DNA of 15,184 nt, from the NCBI GenBank assembly GCA_964292295.1, contig CAXYVC010000062.1:1-15184 (forward strand). The letters are read 5' to 3'. This stretch comes from CAXYVC01 sp964292295 (GTDB lineage Bacteria > Acidobacteriota > Holophagae > Holophagales > Holophagaceae). This document shows positions 7,913-14,800 of this stretch, in pieces; the stretch's first letter is position 1; each line of letters opens with the position of its first letter. A program made the translations under genes and the position numbers. Below the pieces are notes generated by a model. The model searched no databases. It worked only from the letters and a program-made list of their open reading frames with translations, and was not told where the DNA came from.

Positions 7913-8202
7913 GTCGCCTCACTCTGGGCCTTAAGAGGGGTGTGTTCCACAGGCCCCTGGTTCCCAGGTCGGAGGCGGTCCGAGATCCAGCCAGCCCCCA
8001 GCTTCATGACGCTGCTTGCGGCATCCGTCACGCCTTCGATGGCTCTGAGAGCCAAGGGCGGGCAGCCCAGGGCGGCGAGGAACGTCGGGAGCAGGGTGCT
8101 TTGGGCCTCGTGCCCGAGATCGGAGAAGAAGCTGGTCAGGGCCAGACCCCAAACAGTGTGGTTCAACCAGCCCCTCGGTGGGGTATCCGGGGTCCCCTTC
8201 AT
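7909..8202 (-). pseudogene. Truncated MFS transporter (N-terminal stub, 97 codons)
   Basis: Residues 1 to about 78 match the start of a 12-helix major facilitator: WLNHTVWGLALTSFFSDLGH (helix 1, ending at FSDLGHE), LLPTFLAALG (helix 2 region), and ASSVMKLGAGWISDRLR, whose GAGWISDR is MFS motif A between helices 2 and 3. Homology then stops abruptly and a 20-residue unrelated tail (GNQGPVEHTPLKAQSEAT) leads to the stop. Full-length members are about 400 residues, so over three quarters is missing and it cannot transport. Start and ribosome site (GGAGAG before the ATG at 8202) are intact, and the stop overlaps the phosphotransferase start by ATGA. It may persist as a translated leader for that gene. 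An in-frame earlier ATG at 8274 is unlikely because it adds 24 non-family residues. Confidence 0.75.
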
Positions 8203-8241
8203 GCGTCTCTCCGCATGCGCCAGGATAGTGCTTCGCGTTGG

Positions 8242-8259
8242 CAGACAAGGTGTTGTCTG
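8242..8259. promoter_or_regulatory. Perfect 7-bp dyad, candidate operator upstream of MFS stub
   Basis: CAGACAA, a 4-base centre GGTG, then TTGTCTG form a perfect inverted repeat 40-57 bp upstream of the MFS stub start on the minus strand. A weak promoter-like pair overlaps it on that strand: TTGTCT (8248-8243) and TATCCT (8227-8222), each 4/6 to the sigma-70 consensus, but with only a 15-bp spacer. The position suits a repressor site for the MFS/phosphotransferase unit. No cognate regulator gene is present. A short RNA hairpin is the alternative. Confidence 0.35.
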
Positions 8260-8269
8260 GAACCATGGG

Positions 8270-8402
8270 CGCAAGCGCAGGCGCGGAGCGTCAAGCGCGC
8301 GGGTGCGATAGGCGGGAGGGTGGCCTGGGAAGGGGGGCTACTCGAAGGTGAGGGCTTCCTGGTCTTCGCGGTAGGCGAAGCGTTCGCCGAAGCGCCCCCA
8401 GG
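8270..8402. repeat. 133-bp direct repeat, copy 1 (orphan ABC ATPase 3' end)
   Basis: Matches 8412-8544 at a constant offset of 142 bp with one mismatch (C at 8381, A at 8523). On the minus strand it encodes WGRFGERFAYREDQEALTFE and a stop, identical to the ATPase C-terminus but for one Leu-to-Arg change. The mismatch sits in the 3-base centre of an inverted repeat (GGCGAA/TTCGCC, 8374-8388). This copy is not attached to a gene body, so it is the duplicate. Confidence 0.95.
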
Positions 8403-8411
8403 TCCCGCCTC

Positions 8412-8544
8412 CGCAAGCGCAGGCGCGGAGCGTCAAGCGCGCGGGTGCGATAGGCGGGAGGGTGGCCTGGGAAGGGGGGCTACTCGAAGGTGAGGGCTTC
8501 CTGGTCTTCGCGGTAGGCGAAGAGTTCGCCGAAGCGCCCCCAGG
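8412..8544. repeat. 133-bp direct repeat, copy 2 (within and just past ABC ATPase gene)
   Basis: This is the in-place copy: 8480-8544 encodes the last ~21 codons of the ABC ATPase and 8412-8479 is its 3' flank. Each copy also contains two CAAGCGC heptamers 20 bp apart. Near-identity over non-coding as well as coding sequence points to a recent tandem duplication, not conserved function. Confidence 0.95.
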
Positions 8545-9769
8545 CCACCACCGTGTCGAAGGTCTGCTCGGGGTCCTCCATGGGCAGGCGGGTGGCGATC
8601 TCCTGCACCAGCTCCTCCCGGGAGAGCTCGCCCTCGCGCAGCTCGATCAGCTCGTGCACCACGCGGAAGAGGCGCAGCTCCAGGAGCTGGGCGCGCCACA
8701 GGTCCTTGCGCTGGTCCATGTCGGCCCGCACGAAGCGGCGGCCCAGCTCCGTCAGGCGCACCTCGCGCTTGGGCGTTTCCACCAGCTCCAGCGTTTCCGC
8801 GGCCTTCACGGTGAGGATCATCTGCTGGAAGGAAACCTGGGTGGCCTGGGCCACGGTGAAGAGGTCGCCGGCGCCGCCCTGGGCCTCCAGGAACTCCAGA
8901 AGGCCCAGGATGTCGGCGCTGTTCACCGGCGGCAGGGGCTCCACCAGGTCCTCCTCGGGGGCGTGGGCGGGGCCGTTCACCTGGATATCCGGCAGCTCGG
9001 CGCTGGTGATGATGTCGTGGATGCGGTCCACCATCTTCTGGAAGTCCCGGGAGCGGGTGTCCCGGGGGCGGGGCAGGGGCACGTCCACCACCGCGCGCAG
9101 GGTGCCCGGCGGGCCGTCCATCACCACCACGCGATCGGCCATGAGGAGCGCCTCGCGGATGCTGTGGCTCACGAGCACGATGCTGCTGGGGTTGCGTTCC
9201 GGGTCCGCCCAGATGTCCAGCAGCTCGGCGCGCAGGGCCTCGGCGGTGAGGGCGTCCACCTGGCTGAAGGGCTCGTCCATCACGAGCACTTCCGGGTCCA
9301 CCGCCAGGGCGCGGGCCACGCCCACGCGCTGCTTGGTGCCGCGGCTCAGCTCCCGGGGGAAGGCCTCCTCGAAGCCCTCCAGGCCCACGCGGCGGATGGC
9401 GTCGTGGGCGCGCAGGCGCACCTCCTCCTCGGGCAGGTCCCGGGCGCGCAGCACCACGCGCACGTTCTCCTCCACGGTCATCCAGGGGAACAGCGCGAAG
9501 CTCTGGAAGACCATCGCCATGCCGGGATTCAGGCCCTCCAGCTTCTCGCCGCGGTAGCGGAGCTCGCCCTTCGTGGGCTCCGTGAGGCCCGCCAGCACGC
9601 GCAGCAGGCTGGACTTGCCGCAGTCGTTGGGGCCGATGATGGAGAGGATCTCCTTCGGGCGCACCTCCAGGCGGATGTCCTCCAGCACGCGCTGGGGCTG
9701 GCCCTTGGGCTTGGGGAAGCGGAGCTGCACGCCGCGCAGCTCGCAGAGGGGCGTGGAGGATCCGGTCAT
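8480..9769 (-). CDS. ABC importer ATPase with C-terminal AAA-associated domain (nitrate/sulfonate/bicarbonate type)
   Basis: A 429-residue nucleotide-binding subunit that energises uptake by the fused permease encoded just upstream. Motifs: Walker A GPNDCGKSS (46-54), Q-loop Q89 (VFQSFALFPW), signature LSRGTKQRVGVARAL (141-155), Walker B VLVMDEP (161-167), D-loop SQVD, and H-loop H202 (LVSHSIREAL). The core is NitT/TauT-like (SsuB, TauB, NrtD). After a linker, residues ~288-425 form the AAA-associated C-terminal domain found in one subset of these ATPases (LLEFLEAQGGAGDLF, and KREVRLTELGRRFVRADMDQ). The signature's third residue is Arg instead of Gly; I think related proteins share this. AGGTGA precedes the ATG, and only 4 bp separate it from the permease stop. 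Substrate is unknown: no binding protein is nearby. Confidence 0.92.
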   Translation of the reverse strand: MTGSSTPLCELRGVQLRFPKPKGQPQRVLEDIRLEVRPKEILSIIGPNDCGKSSLLRVLAGLTEPTKGELRYRGEKLEGLNPGMAMVFQSFALFPWMTVEENVRVVLRARDLPEEEVRLRAHDAIRRVGLEGFEEAFPRELSRGTKQRVGVARALAVDPEVLVMDEPFSQVDALTAEALRAELLDIWADPERNPSSIVLVSHSIREALLMADRVVVMDGPPGTLRAVVDVPLPRPRDTRSRDFQKMVDRIHDIITSAELPDIQVNGPAHAPEEDLVEPLPPVNSADILGLLEFLEAQGGAGDLFTVAQATQVSFQQMILTVKAAETLELVETPKREVRLTELGRRFVRADMDQRKDLWRAQLLELRLFRVVHELIELREGELSREELVQEIATRLPMEDPEQTFDTVVAWGRFGELFAYREDQEALTFE

Positions 9770-9773
9770 GGCG

Positions 9774-11525
9774 TCACCTGTTCAGCGCGAAGCGCTCCTC
9801 GGCCAGGCGGTACAGCGGCGCCCAGACGAGGCGGTTGAAGAGGACCACGAGGGCGGCCATCAGCAGGGCGCTGGCGGCGAGCAGGGGCATGTTGCGCGCG
9901 TCCGTGGCCAGGGCCACCTGGGCGCCCAGGCCAAAGGCCACGTGGGCGTGGCCGCGGATCTGGGCGATCTCGGCCACGATGGAGGCGTTCCAGGCGCCCC
10001 CCGTCGCCGTGACCCAGCCCGTCACCAGGTAGGGGAAGATCGCCGGCAGGTACAGGCTGCGCAGGCGCCGGAAGAGCCCCATGCGGTAGGCCTCGGCGGT
10101 TTCCCGCAGGTCCATGGGCACCGCCTGGGCGCCGGCGATGATGTTGAAGAGCAGGTACCACTGCGTGCCCATCATCATCAGGAAGACGCTGCTCCAGTTC
10201 AGGCGGATGCCCGCCCCGGCCAGCAGCATGAGCAGCGAGGGGAAGAGGATGGTGGCGGGGAAGGAGGCCACCACCTGCACCACCGGCTGGAAGCGCTTCG
10301 ACAGGCGCGGCGAGAGGCCGATGGCGAGGCCCACGGGCACCGTCCACAGGGTGCTGAGCGCGGTGGAGAGCAGCACGCGGCCCAGGCTCGCGCCGCCCGC
10401 CGCCAGGAGGGTGGCCCACTCCCGTCCGTGCACGTGCACGAGCAGGCGCAGCAGCGAGAGACCCGCCACGCCCAGGGCCGCCAGCACCGCCAGGAGGCCG
10501 CCCGTGGCCATCCATCCGGACCACCTGCCGGGGCGGCGCAGCTCCTCCCGCGCCTTCTCCAGGAAGGGGTTCCGGGGCGGGCGGCGCCGAAGCAGGCGCT
10601 GGCTGCGGCGGTATTCCAGCCACCGGAAGAGGCGCGAGCGCCGGAAGATCTGCAGCAGCACGCTGCGCGGCTTCTCCACGGGCAGCGCCTCGTCCACCTG
10701 GAAGCGCTGGCTCCAGGCCACCACGGGCTTCCACACCAGGCGGTCCAGGGCGATGACGATCAGCAGCATCGTGGCGATGGCCAGCACCTGGGCCGTGGCG
10801 TCGCCCCGGTCCACCGCCACCGACACGTAGCTGCCCAGGCCCGGCAGGCGGAAGTCGCGCTCGCCCAGCTTGAAGGCTTCGCTGGCCATCAGGAAGAACC
10901 AGCCGTTGGCCACGCTCACCATGCTGTTCCACACCAGGCCGGGGATGGCGAAGGGCAGCTCCACCAGGCGCAGCTTCTCCATCCAGGTGAAGCCGAAGAG
11001 GGCGCTGGTCTCCTCCATCTCCTTGGGCAGAGTCTTCAGGCTCTGGTAGAAGCTGAAGGCCATGTTCCAGGCCTGGCTGGTGAAGATCAGCACCACCGCC
11101 GAGAGCTCCAGCCCCACATTGCTGCGGGGGAAGAGCGTCATCATCGTGAGCAGCACCGCGGGCATGAAGGCCAGGAGCGGCAGGCTCTGGAGGATGTCCA
11201 GGATCGGGATGAGGATGCGCTCCGCCAGGGCGTTCCGCGCCGCCCAATAGGCCACCACCAGCGTGAAGCCGAGCGACAGCGCGTAGGCGCTGAGGGCCCG
11301 CACCAGGGAGAAGAAGGCGTACTTGGGCAGGGCGAGCAGGCCCAGGTCGATGTCCACGATGGCCCGGGCCGGGGCGGTCCATTGGCGCAGGGCGAAGACG
11401 AGGGCCGCGAAGACGCCCGCGACCGCGGCCAGGGCGAGCAGGTCAACCCAGCGCCGGCGGCGCATGGGCGCCGCCAGCAGCTCGGTAGCCGAGCCCCAGA
11501 CGCTGTCGAAGAAGCGATGCAGCAT
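9774..11525 (-). CDS. Fused double ABC permease (two BPD_transp_1 domains)
   Basis: A 583-residue membrane protein carrying two binding-protein-dependent permease domains in one chain, so one copy can supply both halves of the channel. Domain 1 spans about 28-270 with EAA-type coupling loop KTLPKEMEETSALFGFTWME (164-183); domain 2 spans about 338-575 with its loop AVPMDLRETAEAYRMGLFRR (468-487). A basic cytoplasmic linker (about 285-335, rich in Arg) joins them. Sequence style is that of NitT/TauT-type importers (SsuC, TauC), but such fusions are less common than single-domain permeases. The ATPase gene follows after 4 bp, so the two form an operon. No substrate-binding protein is encoded in the window; one may be elsewhere. 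The ATG at 11525 has only a weak ribosome site (GGGTG), after a ~95-base leader. Confidence 0.92.
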   Translation of the reverse strand: MLHRFFDSVWGSATELLAAPMRRRRWVDLLALAAVAGVFAALVFALRQWTAPARAIVDIDLGLLALPKYAFFSLVRALSAYALSLGFTLVVAYWAARNALAERILIPILDILQSLPLLAFMPAVLLTMMTLFPRSNVGLELSAVVLIFTSQAWNMAFSFYQSLKTLPKEMEETSALFGFTWMEKLRLVELPFAIPGLVWNSMVSVANGWFFLMASEAFKLGERDFRLPGLGSYVSVAVDRGDATAQVLAIATMLLIVIALDRLVWKPVVAWSQRFQVDEALPVEKPRSVLLQIFRRSRLFRWLEYRRSQRLLRRRPPRNPFLEKAREELRRPGRWSGWMATGGLLAVLAALGVAGLSLLRLLVHVHGREWATLLAAGGASLGRVLLSTALSTLWTVPVGLAIGLSPRLSKRFQPVVQVVASFPATILFPSLLMLLAGAGIRLNWSSVFLMMMGTQWYLLFNIIAGAQAVPMDLRETAEAYRMGLFRRLRSLYLPAIFPYLVTGWVTATGGAWNASIVAEIAQIRGHAHVAFGLGAQVALATDARNMPLLAASALLMAALVVLFNRLVWAPLYRLAEERFALNR

Positions 11526-11619
11526 GGCGCACCCGCAAAGAGGTGCGGAGGGACGGGCGGGCGGGGCCGACCGGCGCTCCGGAGGGGAGAAGGGGCCCGG
11601 GACGCCGCTGGCGGGCGCC

Positions 11620-11667
11620 TCAGACCTTGCGCGAAGGAGGTTCGTCGATGACGCGACTGCTACTCAT
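11620..11667 (-). CDS. Possible 15-codon leader ORF upstream of ABC permease
   Basis: On the minus strand GGGAGGA is followed six bases later by an ATG that opens MSSSRVIDEPPSRKV and a TGA. It lies 94 bp upstream of the permease start on the same strand. The ribosome site is better than that of the permease itself, and a TTGACC/GATCCT promoter-like pair is placed just upstream. This fits a regulatory leader peptide, but such a short ORF can occur by chance in a GC-rich inverted repeat. I do not recognise the peptide. Confidence 0.3.
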   Translation of the reverse strand: MSSSRVIDEPPSRKV

Positions 11668-11682
11668 CGGAATCCTCCCTTC
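11633..11682. repeat. Imperfect inverted repeat bearing SD-ATG on both strands
   Basis: The left arm at 11633-11651 (GAAGGAGGTTCGTCGATGA) is nearly the reverse complement of the right arm at 11664-11682 (TCATCGGAATCCTCCCTTC), separated by 12 bases; about 15 positions match with small bulges. Each strand thus reads a purine-rich ribosome site then ATG. As RNA it would hide the ribosome site of the 15-codon ORF in a stem. On the plus strand the same element opens a 68-codon frame (11648-11854) overlapping the kinase start. Confidence 0.55.
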
Positions 11683-11704
11683 CCGCCGCAGGGGCGCTCA
11701 GGGC

Positions 11705-11734
11705 AGGATCGCCTGGGCACGCGCGCCCGGTCAA
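11705..11734 (-). promoter_or_regulatory. Candidate sigma-70-like promoter for ABC operon
   Basis: Reading the minus strand, TTGACC (11734-11729, 5/6 to the -35 consensus) and GATCCT (11710-11705, 3/6 to the -10) are separated by 18 bp. Transcription would begin near 11697, about 15 bases before the leader ORF ribosome site. The -10 match is poor, so this is only suggestive. Confidence 0.3.
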
Positions 11735-11779
11735 CCCGGAATCCCGTCCGCGCCGGCATGGAACAAGGGAATGCGCGTT

Positions 11780-11793
11780 GCGGGCAAGCCCGC
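11780..11793. promoter_or_regulatory. 14-bp palindrome upstream of kinase gene
   Basis: GCGGGCAAGCCCGC is an almost complete palindrome (GCGGGC, AA, GCCCGC; the AA centre is the only asymmetry) 28-41 bp before the chosen kinase start. It could be an operator for the divergent region or a small hairpin in the kinase leader. In sequence this GC-rich, chance occurrence is a real possibility. Confidence 0.25.
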
Positions 11794-11820
11794 CTCCGGG
11801 CACACTCGCAGGACGCTTGC

Positions 11821-14800
11821 ATGGCACCGAAGACGGCCGGGGAGGTCTTGTTGAAGGAAGCCGATCAGATCCGCATCCTGGGCATGGCCCTGGCCCGGGG
11901 TCTGGTCAGCGGCGCGCAGCTCCGGGAGGCCTTCGCCCAGGGGGATCCGCTGGAGGTCCTGCAGCGGAACGGCGTGCTGGACGCGGAGGACCTCTCCATC
12001 CTGGAGCGGCTGCTCGCCCAGGACGCCCAGGACACGGACCCCGCCGTGCCCCTTCCGGACGGCTTCCCCGATGCCCGGAGCGCCAACCCCCTCGCCTCGG
12101 GTGAGATCTCCGAAGCCCTGCGCACCCTGTGGCAGCGCCCGGAGCCCATCAGCGGCGACGACTCCGGCCGGCGCGTGCTGCGCGCCCTCTCCCTGCCCGA
12201 GTGGCGCCAGTACCGCAACCTGCGCTTCGTGGGCGAGGGCGGCATGGGGCGCATCTTCAAGGCCTACGATCCCAGCCTGAAGCGCATGGTGGCCCTCAAG
12301 TTCCTGCGGCGGGAGGATCCCGAGCTGGTGCTCCGCTTCACGATGGAGGCCCAGCACCAGGCCATGGTGGACCACCCCAACGTGTGCCGCGTGTACGAGG
12401 TGGGCGAGTGGCACGGCCAGTCCTACATCGCCATGCAGTTCCTGAAGGGCGAGACGCTGGAGGTGGCGGCGGCCAGCCTGGACCTGGACGAGACCCTGGA
12501 CGTCCTGGAGCAGGTGGCGGAGGCGGTGCACGCCGCCCACCGCCAGGGCCTCATCCACCGCGACCTGAAGCCCGCCAACATCATGGTGGAGCGCCTGGAG
12601 AACGGCCGGCCGCGCCCCTGCATCCTGGACTTCGGCCTGGCGCGGGGCCTGGAGCCCTCGGGCCTCAGCGTGGCGGGCATGTTGGTGGGCACCACCCTCT
12701 ACATGGCGCCGGAGCAGGCCCGGGGCGATCAGGCCGCCGTGGACCGCCGCACGGACGTGTACGCCCTGGGGGCCACGCTGTACCGCCTGCTGGCGGGCCG
12801 CGCGCCCTTCGGGGACAGCGCCGGGCTCGACGTGGTGCGCCGGGTGCAGGACGAGGACGCCCCGCCCCTGCGCCGCCTGGCCCCCGACCTGCCCCGGGAC
12901 CTGGAGACCATCGTCATGAAGTGCCTGGAGCGCGGGCCGGCGCGGCGCTACGAAAGCGCCCGGGCCCTGGCGGAGGATCTGCGCCGCCTGCGGGACGGCG
13001 AGCCCATCCTGGCCCACCGGCCCAGCCGGGCCTACCGCCTGGGCAAGTGGGCGCGCCGCAACCGCGTGCTGGTGGCCGTGGCCGGGGTGGCGCTGTTCTG
13101 CGTGCTGACCCTGGGCGGCCTCGCGGCCGCGGCCCGCGTCACCGCCGCCGCCCGGGCCCGCCACGCCCAGCACTTCGGCCAGGAGGCCGAGCGCATCGAG
13201 GCCCTGCTGCGCTACGCCCACCTGCAGCCCGCCCACGACATCCGGCCCGAGCTGGCCCAGGCCCGGGCGCGCTTCGCCGCGCTCCAGGCCGAGGCGGCCC
13301 GCCTCGGGCGGCTGGCGGGGGACCCGGCGGCCTACGCCGAAGGGCGCCTGCGCCTGGCCCTGGGGGAGCCGGAGGCCGCCATGCCTCTCCTGCGGCGGGT
13401 GTGGGACGCGGGCCTGCGCACGCCGGACGTGGCCCTGGCCCTGGGGCGCTGCGCCGGCGAGCTCTACCAGCGGGAGCGGCAGCGCGCCCTGCTCATCCCC
13501 TCCCCCGAGCTGCGCGCCGCCCGCCTGAAGGCCCTGGAGGCCGAGCGCCTGGGGCCCGCCCTCGCCTGGCTGGCGGAAGGGCGGCTCGCCGCCCTGGAGG
13601 CCCCCGCCTACTTCGAAGCCCAGTGGGCGCTCTACCAGGGGCGCCTGGACGAGGCCCTGGCCCGGGCGCGGGAGGCGGTCGCCCAGGTGCCCTGGCTCTT
13701 CGAGGCCCGCCTGCTGGAGGGGGAAGCCCGCCTGCGCCAGGCGGAGGAGGCCCCCACGCCCGAAGCCGGCGCGCGCCTGGCCGGGGAGGCGCTGGAGGTC
13801 TGCCGCCGGGCCGCCGCCCAGGCCCCCAGCGCCCCCGCCGCCCGGGTCCTCCTGGCCCGGGCCAGCGCCCAGCTCTCCCGGTGCGCGGCTTCCCTGGAAG
13901 CCAAGGAGGCGGCCACCGCCCGGGGCCTCGCCGCCTGTCGGGAGGGCCTGGCCCTGGACCCCGGCCACCGGGAGCTGCGCCGCCTAGAGGCGGAACGGCT
14001 GGTGGATACCGGCGCGCTGGAGGCCCGCCGAGGAGGGGACCCGGAGCCCCGCTTCGCCGCGGCCCAGGCCTCCCTGGAGCGCCTGCAGGAGGAGGCCCCC
14101 GGGGACGTGGCCGTGCTGGAATCCCTGGCCGGCCTCTGGGAGCAGCGCGTGTTCTTTGGCGGCCAGGAGGCCTCGCGCTACCTGGGCGCCACGGAGCAGG
14201 CCCTCCGCTGGCTGGACCTGGCCCTGGCCCAGGAGCCCACGGCGGTGGAGCTGCACCAGGCCGTGGCCCAGGCCCACGTGCGGCGCATGGCCCGGCGCAC
14301 GCGCCTGGGGCAGACCCCCTGGGAGGACTTCGAGGCGAGCCTCGGCGCCCTGCGCCGGGCCCTGGCCCTGCAGCCCGGCAGCCCCACCCTGGCCAACGCC
14401 GCGGCGATGCTCTGGGTGGAGCGCGCGGAGTACGAGCGCACCCACGGGCTGGACCCCGGCCCCTCCCTGGCCTGGATCCGGCGCCTGGCCCGCCTGGAGG
14501 GCAGCCGCTCCGAGCGCCTGCAGGGGGCGGCGGCCCTGGCCTACGGGGCGCTGGTCCAGGTGCAGGACGCGGCGGGTCGGGGGCAGGCGACCCTAGGGCC
14601 CCTGGCGGCCTGCCGCCGGGCGGTGGGGGACTGGGAGGCCCTGGATCCGGGGCGTGACACCCCGCCCCTCACCCTGGCGGAGGCCCTGATGGCCGTGGCC
14701 AAGGAAGCCCTGGAGGCGGGAGGGGACCCGGTGGAGCTGCTGGGGGAGGCTCAAGGCCTGCTGGCCCGGGGCCGGGCCCGGGGCCGCTCCAACCTCACCC

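Larger units (their letters stand above)
8203..8479. other. Intergenic junction between MFS stub and ABC ATPase gene
   Basis: This 277-bp gap holds the dyad at 8242-8259, the whole first copy of the 133-bp repeat (8270-8402), a 9-bp linker and the non-coding half of the second copy. I see no intact gene, U-tract terminator or transposase remnant. On the minus strand, copy 1 carries about 20 orphan codons of the ABC ATPase C-terminus, ending in TAG at 8340-8338. Confidence 0.7.
11526..11820. other. Divergent intergenic region (ABC operon / kinase)
   Basis: This 295-bp gap must carry promoters for both the leftward ABC operon and the rightward kinase. It contains the inverted repeat at 11633-11682 with the small leader ORF, the weak leftward promoter at 11705-11734, and the palindrome at 11780-11793. 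The stretch 11526-11619 is a GC-rich leftward leader with many runs of C and G; I recognise no riboswitch class in it. Confidence 0.6.

Noticed and set aside
8412..8479. Possible rho-independent terminator after the ABC ATPase gene
   Set aside because: There is no stable stem followed by a T run on the minus strand; only GC-rich sequence with CAAGCGC repeats.
8270..8544. CRISPR or multi-copy repeat array
   Set aside because: Only two long copies with a 9-bp linker and partly coding content; this is a simple tandem duplication.
11526..11619. Riboswitch in the ABC operon leader
   Set aside because: I could not match the conserved core of any riboswitch class I know; high GC makes casual pairing uninformative.
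9573..11651. 692-codon plus-strand open frame antisense to the double permease
   Set aside because: His/Gln/Gly-rich low-complexity translation; the minus strand encodes a convincing membrane protein with two EAA loops.
11648..11854. 68-codon plus-strand frame (starting MTRLLLIGILPSRRRG) with a perfect AAGGAGG site
   Set aside because: The ribosome site is one arm of the inverted repeat, the translation is Arg/Pro/Gly-rich with no domain, and it runs out of frame into the kinase start; kept only as part of the inverted-repeat observation.
11731..13968. 745-codon minus-strand open frame antisense to the kinase
   Set aside because: Composition is Gly/Gln/His/Leu-rich with no domain, typical of antisense to GC-rich codons lacking stops.
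12129..14657. 842-codon plus-strand open frame inside the kinase region
   Set aside because: It is extremely Arg/Gly/Pro/Ala-rich with no motif, while the other frame over the same bases carries all kinase motifs; it is a GC-rich shadow frame.
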